The position numbers and the translations under genes were made by a program. Positions 56,101-64,000 of a DNA stretch of 64,000 nucleotides are shown in pieces. A model generated the notes under the pieces. The model saw only the letters and a program-made list of their open reading frames with translations, ran no database searches and had not been told where the DNA came from. Location: positions 43,381,523-43,445,522 of the forward strand of contig OX381717.1 in the NCBI GenBank assembly GCA_947462335.1. The letters run 5' to 3'. This DNA comes from Harmothoe impar (lineage: Eukaryota > Annelida > Polychaeta > Phyllodocida > Polynoidae). Every line of letters starts with the position of its first letter. Within the stretch, counting starts at the first letter, position 1.

Positions 56101-59100
56101 GTGTGGCTGTGGTGGTTGGTGGTGCAGTGGTAGTAGTATGTGGTGTTGTTTTGGTTGTAGTTTGTGGGGTTGTTGTGGTTGTAGTGTGTGGTGTTGTTGT
56201 GGTTGTAGTGTGTGCTGTTGTGGTAGTTGGGGGTGCAGTTGTAGTAGTGTGTGGTGTCGTTGTTGTAGTTGTATGCGGGGTTGTTGTAGTAGTAGTGTGT
56301 GGGGTTGTTGTGGTTGTAGTGTGTGGTGTTGTTGTGGTTGTAGTATGTGGTGTTGTTGTAGTAGTAGTGTATGGGGTGGTAGAAGTATGTGGTGTTGTGG
56401 TGGTTGGAGGTACAGTGGTAGTAGTGTGTGCAGTTGTTGTGGTTGGGGGTGCATTACTTGTAGTGTGTGGTGTTGCCGTGGTAGTAGTGTGTGGTGTTGT
56501 TGTGGTTGTAGTATGTGGAGTTGTTGTAGTAGTAGTGTATGGGGTGGTAGTAGTATGTGGAGTTGTGGTTGTTGGAGGTACAGTGGTAGTAGTGTATGCA
56601 GTTGTTGTGGTTGGGGGTGCAGTGGTTGTAGAGTGTGGTGTTGTCGTGGTGGTTGTATGTGGTGTTGTTGTAGTAGAAAGGTGTGGGGTTGTTGTGGTTG
56701 TAGTGTAAGGAGTTGTGGTGGTTGGGGGTGCAGTGGTTGTAGTGTGTGTAGTTGTTGTCGTAGTTGTATGCGGTGTTGTTCTACTAGTAGTGTGTGGGGT
56801 TGTTGTGGTTGTAGAATTTGGCGTTGTTGCAGTAGTAGTGTGTGGGGTTGTTGTGGTTGTAGTGTGTGGAGTTGTGGTGGTTTTGGGTACAGTGGTAGTA
56901 GTGTGTTGTGTTGTTGTTGTAGTTGTATGTGGCGTTGTTGTAGTAGTAGTGTATGGGGTGGTTGTAGTATGTGGTGTTGTGGTGGTTTGGGGTGCAGTGG
57001 TTGTAGTGTGTGGGGTAGTTGTGGTTGTAGTGTGTGGTGTTGTTGTGGTTGGTGGTGCAGTGGTAGTAGTATGTGGTGTAGTTGTGGTAGTAGTGTGTGG
57101 GGTTGTTGTCATCGTAGTATGTGGTGTTGTCTTTACTATAAATTTAAAATGAGACATTATTTTTTCATGAATTATTAGGCAATATGCAATGTAATCTTTC
57201 GCTTTTTAATCTAAAGAAAGCAATAACCAATTACAGGGTTTGAATTAAACCATATCCTTTTGGGTGATATACTGGGCTTCTAATATAAACGTGCCATGGC
57301 AGAAATTTTGAGAATTCATACATGATCCCATAGATGTGATATAGAATTATTCTTTTGCATAATCAAGGCACTCACAATTCAATTTGATACTCAAAATGCA
57401 AGCACATATGGTTGTGGTCACCCATGGACAATAGATAAAGTGCTCATCATAGTTTACTTCATGAGTGATTTGTACCTCGTGGATTTCATGGATTATCCAA
57501 TCTAAATATATGTGGTGGCACATAAGGGGATTGCTTCTTTCTTATTAGTCTGTGTAGCCCATTTCTCTCTCTTTCATTTCTGCCCCTAACTTCCCCATAC
57601 TGCACAGGGGTCAGCTGAAATGTGTCTATTTGTGTCCATTTTGTCCTTATTTAAAATCCTCACCTTTCCATTCAATTACAGTTATTTGGTGAAGCCACAT
57701 ACCTTATTTAGAATCGAAAATGATAGTTAGACAAAATGGAGTCGATACACCAAATTAAATCTAACGAAAATATCAAAATTAGCTATATACATGCAACTGC
57801 CATTAGAGTTTATGGATGCATTGCAATCCAATAAGCAATCTGATCTAATTAACTGCTCTCCATGTCCTGTAACACTTCAATGTCTCTCAAAGGTTATAAA
57901 GATACTTATGAGATACTTTTCTGCTTCATATAGATTACTTATTGGTATACTGTAAAATTGGTGTGCAATACAAAGTTTTACGTTTTGCTGATGAAAGGGA
58001 ACATGAAAACAATTCAGGAGGCCAATAGGCGGCTGTATTGGGCATGATTATAATTCAAGTCTTATTCCCCAGACTGAATATCATTGACCTTATGATATAG
58101 GTTCCATAGGATTTACTTACTTGGTTTGAAGCATCCCCAGACTTCTACAACGATTCCCCTGTATAGGGTGTCAGATGTATTTGTAGGTCTCTCAAGTCGA
58201 ATACGCACAGCTTCAACTGTTTTCATTGTATTGAATACCAGAGGTTCAGATGCTGCAAGGTCCTGGATATGGTATAACGGAAACAAGGTCCAAGTTAAAA
58301 AGTGTGTTGCCATTCATGCCATATGAAGAACATTTGAGATTTATTGTAATTATGTTTTAGAACATTTAGGTAATTACGACACTATTCAATTTGAGATTCT
58401 CAGACTAGGTATCCTAAGTTAAGGAGTATAACAAACTTTGACAAAAGGTTACTCACCTTGTACATTGGGTCAAAAGTAAAATCTGCTTCGGATTCTACAT
58501 GCATTACTCCCAGCGAATAAGCTTCCACATTTCCATGAACCACGATCTTCTTTACTCTAACTGCTGGCATCTGAATCACAAGTCAAATATTGCAAAGTGA
58601 TAGCACAAATCCCGCAGTTTCCATTTTTGAAAATAAACAAAATATTTCATGTCTGTATTTCTAAGGACTGACATCTCTATGGTCCACATCAAGGTTAATA
58701 TCATATGTGGTCTCACTATGTGAATATGCTGTAATCAGTCACATCTTGCCTACAGGACGGGATAGATTATACATAGAATACATTTATATTTATGACAGTA
58801 GCTACTTTATGTGCACACTTACAGAATTAGATTTGTTTTAAATATTATGGATGGGGTATTTAAAGAATAACATACCTCGGTAAAAGGAGACAAGTCAATT
58901 TCTACTACTGGTTTTTCATCTAATGTGTTGTTCAGGGTAACTCCCAAATTTCTGAGGTCGCTCTTTGAGCCAAAGACAACCACATTATCCGGTGTAGTCT
59001 TAATAGCAGCATCAGGGATGTAATTTGCATCAGCCATTCCATTCTCAAGGATGCACTCAACTAGAAAACATCAAAGGAAACCAAAATGTGTGAAAGACAC

Positions 59101-62100
59101 TTGTTCTTAATAGTATTCAAATACATTGTAAGATAGTAAAATAATATGAATACACTACTATACTATAGACTGTGGTAGCCAAAATCTCTCTTGACATTTT
59201 GTGTAAGAGCTATCAGTTCATGAATGGTTAGAATGTATATGAGGGGGTACATACCAGGTGTATATGTTGTGGATACTGGAGTCACAGTTGTAGTTGTTGA
59301 AAGTGGGGTTGTAATGGTAGTAGTATGTGGGGTTGTTGTGATTGTTGTGGGTGGTGTTGTGGTTGTTGTGGGTGGTGTTGTGGTTGTTGTGGGTGGTGTT
59401 GTGGTTGTTGTGGGTGGTGTTGTGGTTGTTGTGGGTGGTGTTGTGGTTGTTGTGTGTGATGTTGTAGTTGTTGTGGGTGGTGTTGTGGTATTTGTGGGTG
59501 GTGTTGTAGTTGTTGTGTGTGGAGTTGTGGTTGTTGTGGGTGGTGTCGTAGTTGTTGTGGTTGTTGTGGGTGGTATTGTAGTTGTTGTGGGTGTTGTTGT
59601 GGTAGTAGTGGGTGTTGTCGTGGTTGTTGTGGGTGGTGTTGTGGAGTAGGTTGTTGTTTTTCTTGTTGATGTGGTGAAGGGAGTAGTTGTCGATAAAGTT
59701 GGTACTACAACACAATTAAAAGGTTTTGATTATGGGAATTACAACAGCATTTTTCTCAGACAATAATGAACTCTAAGCGAGAATAATACTATATCTAAAC
59801 ATGGGTTGCCATCGAGCGATCTATGTAAAATATACTCCAATTTGTCAAAAATATATCTGCATGTGTGCTGTTGGATATGTGAGGTGTAACCTTGGCAAAA
59901 TCTCACCTTCTTTGAAGCACCCATGGATAGACACGGTGATATTATAGAAATCAGGCCGTGTGCCATCCTGATTGAGTTTGGGTTGATCCAATCTAATCTC
60001 AATGTAGAGTGCATCTTCAACTGGATCAATGATGATAGGCACTAGTGCATCAATAAAGCTATACTCTTCTTGAGCGACAAATTCCTCATTTTCTGTATCC
60101 TTGAGCTTTATGGTTGCTATTCCTACATTGCCAAGAATATTGACTCTTGAAACCTCATGCTGAAAAAAAAACACACATTATTAGGATCAATAACCTGGAA
60201 ATGCTTTTAAAGCAGCACAAATAACTTTTTATAATCACCAAGGGTCTATCAATCACATTTCTAATACTGTTCTTGTCTAATATGTGATAAAGCCTGAGCT
60301 ATGAAAATGAAGCTTTACGGTCAACATGCTTTCTGCTATATATTATTCCATGTGCCATGTTGTGTACTACCAAGTGCATGCGGAAAAGTGTTACACAATG
60401 TGCTAGATCGTCTTACTATTGCTTTTTCCTTTTCCTTTGCAAAGAGAATTAAAGTGACATAGTCCGGTGAGTAGGACTTAAAAAGTCAATTTGGTTCAAG
60501 ACTAACCAGAATGATCAATATGGTCATACTTCATGTCCCACCTTCTTTATTAAACATCATACCCCAGAATTCAGGTTAGAACCCAACAACTATCAGTTGA
60601 ATGTTCAATGTAAGGCTTTTGGAGTGCACGCTTCAAGTCCACCCATTAAAAATACACTGTAAACATCTATACCTGTGCCTTTGGGATCAAATTGCCTCTT
60701 ATTACCCAATAAGGATAATGGGATAATATTCCTTGCCCCTTCCTCCAAATATTATACTGTAATTTTGGAAAACATTTAAGTAAAATTTAAGACATGGAAA
60801 AAGAATCAGACCATGTCACTTTAAGCCAGGGAGAAGGCACTCACTGTCTTAAATTCGCCACTGGGAGCCAATCTTATAGTTAGAGTTGGGGATATGTCAT
60901 CACCAGTTGGCACTGCAACCACCCATCCTGATTTATCTGGGCGAACATTGTTAATGTCGGATGTCCCTGGGATATTAGCCTTGATGTGTTCGGTTGGGAT
61001 GAGCTGCTCACTTTGCATCAGTTCAATTTCATGACATGGTGCTATGAAGAATGAAAAGAAAAGAAGAGAGTTGTTAGAGATATTACATTGGATTCCAACC
61101 CTACCTTTTAGGAAAAAAACATCACATATTCAATTGGACCATGCAGAAATACACAAGACTTTTGAAGCTAACGTTTAGAAATGTGCTCCTCCACAAGGTT
61201 GTATTCATTTTCCTTAATGTGATGAATTGCATGCAAAACATCAGATATAGGCTATGGACAGGTCCACCCACTGGCCACAATACCACTAGAAACAACTCCA
61301 GCAACAACTTTACAGGGGCAAGATATGAATATAAGGTTTCGGAAGGACCAATGATTATATTTCACAATAACAGCTGTTTTGGGCTCCTATAGGTCACAAA
61401 GGTAGGATGGAAAGTACAATGAATAACACGAAGAATAATTTTGAAAAAAATGGTTGTTCAGTCTTGCTGTGTTTAAAACAATTGAATTAAGGCAAAAATA
61501 TGTGGTTATTTATATATATTGAAGCCATGGTGTTCCTAATTATATTCACGCTTCCAGGGAGAAAGACTTTCAAGGAATATACTTTATAGGATTCAGGAAT
61601 TGTAAAACGGCAATGAGTATGTAAGCCTCTCCGGGGATCAACAAAATGCCAGAAATATGGTCATGACTGCATCTGTGACAATCTTTTCTGTTCAGAGATT
61701 GTAAAGAATTTATTACATCTTCTTAAAGTTGGGGATCTGGCTTATTAGCACCCAGTTAACTGTGGCTTCCCCTGATTCTATGAGCCTTCAAGAGGCTTGG
61801 ATTCTTAATAGCAATCTGGATTACTAATTCACAGTATCTCCCCATTACTGTGTATTATAGTATGTTGTCTGTACCTGTATACCACACCACTCTTAGTAAT
61901 AAAACCGCAATGCCTCATACTGCCTGAAATCATTGGGAACTGTGGATTAAGTCAAATCCCTGTGTAACTATCAATTCCAAAATGACTTTTTCAACTTTGC
62001 ATTAAAATTCAAGCTGTTTAAAGTTGATTTCAGTCATGTTTAGAGAACACATGGTTCACCTATTAACAAAAGACCTAAACACTAAATATATTATGATTTT

Positions 62101-64000
62101 ATATCTATTTAAGTGGTTTCTGTATGTTGCAAGGATACTCACTTATAGTAATTGCTGTGGTTGAAGTGTATGGTGCTGTTGTGGTTGTGGTGTGTGGTGA
62201 TGTTGTGGTTGGGGGTACAGTGGTGTATTGGGTAGTTGTAGTGTGTGGTGTTGTTGTGGTTGGGGGTGCAGTAGTAGTAGTGTGTGGTTTTGTTGTGGTG
62301 GTTGTATGGGGTGTTGTTGTAGTAGTAGTGGGTGGGGTGGTGGTGGTAGTAGTATGTGGTGTTGTTGTGGTTGGAGATGCAGTGGTAGTTGTGTGAGGTG
62401 TTGTTGTGGTTGTAGTGTGTGGTTTTGTTGTGGTAGTAGTGCGTGTTGTTGTTGTGGTTGGTAGTGCTGTGGTAGTAGTGTGTGGTGTAGTTGTAGTGTG
62501 TGGTGTTGTTGTGGTAGTAGTGTGTGGTGTTGTTGTGGTGGTTGTTGAAGTGGTAGTAGTATGTGGTGTTGTAGTGGTTGTAGTATGTGGTGTTGTTTTG
62601 GTTGTAGTTTGTGGTGTTGTTGTCGTTGGTGGTGCGGTTGTAGTAGTGTGTGGTGTTGTTGTGGTAGTAGTGTATGGTGTAGTTGTGGTTCTAGTGTGTG
62701 GTGTTGTTGTGGTTGGTGGTGTAGTAGTAGTAGTGTGTGGTGCTGTTGTGGTGTGTGATGCAGTAGTAGTAGTGTGTGGTGTAGTTGTGGTAGTAGTGTA
62801 TGGTGTAGTTGTGGTAATAGTGCGTGGTGTTGTTGTGGTTGGTGGCGCAGTAGTAGTAGTGTGTGGTGTAGTTGTGGTGGTTGTGTGTGGGGTTGTTGTG
62901 GTTGTAGTGTGTGGTGTTGTTGTGGTTGTAGTTTGTGGTGGTGTTATGGTTGTAGTGTGTGGTGTTGTTGTGGTTGGAGGTTCAGTGGTTGTAGTGGGTG
63001 TTGTTGTTGTGGTGGTTGTTGGAGTGGTAGTAGTATGTGGTGTTGAAGTGGTTGTAGTATGTGGTGTTGTTGTGGTTAAAATGTGCGGTGTTGTTGTGCT
63101 TGTTGTTGGAGTGGTAGTAGTATGTGGTGTTGTTGTCATTGGAGGTGCAGTGGTAGTAGTGTGTAGTGTTGTTGTGGTGGTTGTTGGAGTGGTAGTAGTA
63201 TGTAGTGTTGTCGTTGTTGTAGTATGTGGTGTTGTTGTGGTTGGAGTGTGCGGTGTTGTTGTGCTTGTTCTTGGAGTGGGAGTAGTATGTGGTGTTGTTG
63301 TCGTTGGTGGTGCAGTGGTAGTAGTGTGTGGTGTGGTTGTGGTAGTAGTGTGTGGTGTTGTTGTGGTTGGAGGTGCAGTGGTTGTAGTGTGTGGTGTTGT
63401 TGTGGTAGTGGTGTGTGGTGTGGTTGGGGTAGTTGTGTGTGGGGTTGTTATGGTTGTAGTGTGGGGTCTTGTTGTGGTAGGTGGTGTAGTAGTAGTAGTA
63501 TGTGGTGTAGTTGTGGTAGTAGTGTGCGGTGTTGTTGTAGTAGTAGTGTGTGGTGTAGTAGTGGCTGTAGTGTGTGGTGTTGTTGTGGTTGGTGGTGCAG
63601 TGGAAGTAGTGTGTGGTGTTGTTGTGGTAGTAGTGTGTGGTGTAGTTATGGTTGTAGTGTGTGGAGTTGTTGCGGTTGTAGTTTGTTGCGTTGTTGTGGT
63701 TGTAGTTTGTTGTGTTGTTGTCGTTGGGGGTGCAGTGGTAGTAGTGTGTGGTGTGGTTGTGGTAGTAGTGTGCGGTGTTGTTGTTGTTGGTGGTGCAGTA
63801 GTAGAAGTGTGGGGTGTTGTTGTGGTTGGTGGTGCAGTGGTTGTAGTGTGTGGTGTTGTGGTTGTTGGAGTGGTAGTAGTTTCTGGTGTTGTAGTTGTTG
63901 TAGTATGTGGTGTTGTTGTGGTTGGAGTGTGCGGTGTTGTTGTGGTTGGAGTGTATGGCGTAGTTGTGGTTGTAGTGTGTGGTGTTGTTGTGGTTGGTGG
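40544..64000 (-). CDS. giant secreted mucin-like glycoprotein, 3' part (28 phased exons, 5' end outside window)
   Basis: All 28 exons on the minus strand from 64000 down to the stop at 40544-40546 connect in frame, for about 4,430 codons. Most introns are phase 1. Order, N to C: Thr tract; discoidin-like module 1; Thr; discoidin-like 2; 1,352-aa Thr tract; module B1; 471-aa Thr tract; discoidin-like 3 with attached Thr tract; two short linkers; discoidin-like 4 with linker; TIL module; Cys-rich VWC-like block; Thr; module B2; Thr; VWC; CTCK. The Thr/Pro/His tracts are ideal mucin-type O-glycosylation substrate. The C-terminal TIL-VWC-CTCK order is that of gel-forming mucins and VWF, where the CTCK knot drives dimerisation. 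No VWD (GDPH) domain is seen here, though it could lie upstream. A structural or mucus component is likely. Each exon group is annotated separately. Confidence 0.8.
41449..41622 (-). CDS. mucin exon: VWC domain
   Basis: The phase 1-1 exon encodes EYNGTIYNKGDVWNPSPCLE, CSCSENGSQC, and ends VPGQCCPIC. These are the hallmarks of a von Willebrand C domain (YNKGDxW, CxCxxG, CCPxC). The split first Cys codon comes from the preceding linker exon. Confidence 0.85.
42033..42323 (-). CDS. mucin exon: 97-aa Thr/Pro linker
   Basis: Phase 1-1 exon encoding PTTPPPSTTPTTTPPS, then repeats of PHTTTTT. It is flanked by module B2 and the VWC exon. Confidence 0.75.
42717..43181 (-). CDS. mucin exon: module B2 (154 aa)
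   Basis: A single 465-nt phase 1-1 exon, identical in length to module B1 at 52318-52782 and clearly its duplicate. Shared blocks include HLEFYR/NLEFYR, TPSV.VDIDQPGV, VFAVKIYNVNLETVSI, TWTLVYNGTIP, DGEIMLENGQQ and EWFIFN(V/F)DVAVCSYGA. The pattern suggests a beta-sandwich like the discoidin modules; this is inference. I do not recognise a named family. Confidence 0.75.
43464..43874 (-). CDS. mucin exon: 137-aa Thr/Pro/His tract
   Basis: Phase 1-1 exon starting VTTTIRPTTPYTTTTTTPH and continuing with PHTTTT and APPTTTT repeats. The frame stays open throughout. The Gln/His-rich and Val/Cys-rich frames overlapping it are shadows. Confidence 0.75.
44204..45414 (-). CDS. mucin exons: Cys-rich VWC-like block (4 exons)
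   Basis: Exons 45333-45414, 44941-45143, 44478-44626 and 44204-44286 have matching phases (0-1, 1-0, 0-2, 2-1). They encode FGAIVFMDKCQHGTCSIDSI, then TCECVPNNCTECV...ECCQCCEDGC, then CGAIWRTGPCDQYQCEC...CADGYTL, then CCPECKP and a Thr run. Spacing resembles the region after TIL in VWF-type mucins. The CxCEC and CCPEC motifs are VWC-like. Confidence 0.72.
45621..45817 (-). CDS. mucin exon: TIL (trypsin-inhibitor-like) module
   Basis: Exon with phase 1 start and phase 0 end. It encodes NCLCNKTCDSVGRGAC, CARGCECPQGMVLHEGKC and CPCIYEGVSYE. The CxCPxGxVLxxGxC core is diagnostic of TIL, which in mucins and VWF follows VWD-C8. Confidence 0.82.
45948..47129 (-). CDS. mucin exons: discoidin-like module 4 plus Thr linker (3 exons)
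   Basis: Exons 46981-47129, 46522-46709 and 45948-46162, joined in phases 0 and 2. Starts PCDHPIWGMSHAELVP and ends YDFSVDIYGCF, then a Pro/Thr linker. The start (x-A/L-x-P-x-x-x-I) and the end (V-x-I-x-G-C-F) match the termini of F5/8 type C (discoidin) domains, but internal similarity is weak. Confidence 0.68.
47399..47461 (-). CDS. mucin micro-exon: 21-aa Thr linker
   Basis: A 63-nt phase 1-1 exon encoding ATATTTPTSTTTTTMQTTSV. It can be skipped without changing frame. Confidence 0.65.
47573..48032 (-). mobile_element. solo LTR with 4-bp target duplication (CTAT)
   Basis: On the minus strand it begins TGTAGGGGGCATAATGTTAC and ends ACGAACCCTCACA, i.e. TGT...ACA, and is flanked by CTAT (47569-47572 and 48033-48036). 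A TATA box (GGTTATATAAG) lies near 47835 and an AATAAA signal near 47630, about 200 nt further along, giving U3-R-U5 order. No internal region or second LTR is present. It is inserted in a mucin intron in the same orientation as the gene. Confidence 0.72.
48185..48277 (-). CDS. mucin exon: 31-aa Pro/Thr linker
   Basis: 93-nt phase 1-1 exon encoding ATPLFTTTPTGPPTGTPSPT and TTTYKPTT. Flanked by a clean TTTTTTAG acceptor and a GTATGT donor. Confidence 0.65.
48773..50077 (-). CDS. mucin exons: discoidin-like module 3 fused to ~200-aa TTTTTPPT tract
   Basis: Exons 49851-50077 and 48773-49601 meet in phase 0. The module starts CVYVWASQNVTFF, contains SPLTLTERPSVEIKLIGQ, then VAALRILGNIDSVDIDVKF, and ends FTFTIDVQGCFG. 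Without an intron it runs into a regular P-P/T-T-T-T-T repeat on a 7-residue period. This repeat lacks the His of the other tracts. Confidence 0.72.
50105..50165. repeat. (ATT)n microsatellite
   Basis: About 20 ATT units with one interruption, in a mucin intron about 28 bp upstream of the module 3 acceptor. Confidence 0.9.
50774..52186 (-). CDS. mucin exon: 471-aa Thr/Pro/His tract
   Basis: A single 1,413-nt phase 1-1 exon with no stop in frame. Repeating text is TTTTTPHTTTTAPPTTTTPH with substitutions (IPP, VPP, SPT, HNTST). Confidence 0.78.
52318..52782 (-). CDS. mucin exon: module B1 (154 aa)
   Basis: 465-nt phase 1-1 exon. Starts TCPHGQTSQWIMSDEAIVP and ends VENEWFIFNFDVAVCSYGA. Twin of module B2 (42717-43181), with the same borders, the same split Trp (T|GG) at the start and the same GCTG|GTAAGT end. 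Confidence 0.75.
53080..57135 (-). CDS. mucin exon: 1,352-aa Thr/Pro/His tract (4,056 nt)
   Basis: One uninterrupted phase 1-1 exon between a TTTATAG acceptor and a GTAAGCC donor. Composition is almost only Thr, Pro and His with some Ala, Ser and Val. The basic unit is PHTTTTTT alternating with APPTTTT. Large segments are duplicated within it: GGTCCTGG at about 53193 and 54579 (1,386 bp apart), and GGCAGTTAGTGG at 54413 and 55586 (1,173 bp apart). Both offsets are multiples of three. Confidence 0.8.
57136..58120 (-). other. mucin intron
   Basis: Intron between module 2 and the long Thr exon. No repeat or RNA gene was recognised inside. Confidence 0.55.
58121..59060 (-). CDS. mucin exons: discoidin-like module 2 (3 exons)
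   Basis: Exons 58876-59060, 58457-58570 and 58121-58262, all joined in phase 0. The start ECILENGMADANYIPDAAIK is the clearest F5/8 type C signature (G-M-x-x-x-x-I-P-D-x-x-I). The middle has VRVKKIVVHGNVEAYSLGV and the end is VVEVWGCFKP. Confidence 0.72.
59255..59704 (-). CDS. mucin exon: 150-aa Thr/Pro linker
   Basis: 450-nt phase 1-1 exon. Begins VPTLSTTTPFTTSTRKTTT and continues as PPTTTTT units, closer to the module 3 tract than to the PHTTTT tracts. Asn/His-rich text in another frame is a shadow. Confidence 0.72.
59907..61041 (-). CDS. mucin exons: discoidin-like module 1 (2 exons)
   Basis: Exons 60845-61041 and 59907-60159 joined in phase 0. Starts PCHEIELMQSEQLIPTEHIK and includes GWVVAVPTGDDISPTLTIRL. 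The second exon reads VNILGNVGIATIKLKD, then ALYIEIRLDQP and FYNITVSIHGCFKE. The final pattern matches the last strand of discoidin domains. Confidence 0.7.
62143..64000 (-). CDS. mucin exon: Thr/Pro/His tract running off the window
   Basis: At least 619 codons without a stop, ending ATTA-rich TSTTAITI before a GTGAGT donor. Units are PHTTTTTT, APPTTTT and TTPTTSTT. The 5' border is beyond 64000. Confidence 0.78.

Noticed and set aside
53023..56454. Minus-strand Gln/His/Leu-rich or Asn/His-rich frames over the same tracts
   Set aside because: They are other frames of the same repeats and break at module borders.
53049..57178. Long plus-strand frames rich in Val/Gly/Cys or Cys/Trp/Ser across the mucin Thr tracts (also 42022-42276, 43442-43890, 48652-49455, 50797-52218, 59224-59649, 62124-63046)
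   Set aside because: They are complements of the Thr-Pro-His repeats. They have no splice logic, while the minus-strand Thr frame phases exactly with domain exons on both sides.
42033..64000. Regular short repeats that could suggest a CRISPR array or minisatellite
   Set aside because: The genome is eukaryotic, there are no unique spacers, and the repeats encode an open Thr/Pro frame bounded by splice sites.

Overview
The window is eukaryotic, nuclear animal DNA. It has short coding exons with GT/AG borders, mostly phase-1 introns, extracellular metazoan modules (EGF-like, LDLRA, VWA, VWC, TIL, CTCK), a Golgi glycosyltransferase of family GT17, decayed non-LTR retrotransposons, a solo LTR, tRNA-derived SINEs and many foldback elements. 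I cannot name the species. The domain mix and repeat-rich introns fit a marine invertebrate such as a lancelet, hemichordate or lophotrochozoan; this is inference. All gene models below were assembled by hand from splice sites and reading-frame phase. None was checked against transcripts. Layout, left to right: (1) 3.3-15 kb holds two convergent small secreted-protein genes that share an EGF-like module followed by an unusual four-cysteine module (C-x2-C-x6-C-x11-C-Y-D). The plus-strand copy is short (133 aa). The minus-strand copy (about 290 aa) also carries a Ser/Thr-rich stalk and a C-terminal LDLRA domain. (2) 15-25 kb is almost gene-free and rich in repeats: MITE-like elements, a 714-bp symmetric array of GACAGTTC palindromes around ATCGGTTTTG repeats, a dead reverse transcriptase, TA microsatellites and a perfect 32-bp palindrome. 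(3) 25.1-26.6 kb holds an intronless GT17 (MGAT3-like) gene. Its start context is tandemly copied four times in a 59-bp repeat, making three upstream mini-ORFs. (4) 28.4-33.1 kb holds a phytanoyl-CoA dioxygenase-family gene with a Lys-rich tail and two possible alternative first exons. (5) 33-40.5 kb is intergenic, with MITEs, a tRNA-derived SINE, an orphan VWA exon and a second dead reverse transcriptase. (6) 40.5-64 kb, minus strand, is the 3' part of one very large secreted mucin-like gene. I could phase 28 exons (about 4,430 codons) with no frame break. Thr-Pro-His tracts, the longest exon being 4,056 nt, alternate with discoidin-like modules and with two copies of a 154-aa module. The protein ends in TIL, VWC-like and CTCK modules. 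Its 5' end lies beyond the window. The mucin and the two small EGF-type proteins are secreted or cell-surface products, and the GT17 enzyme is a secretory-pathway N-glycan enzyme. A functional link between them is only a guess from proximity.
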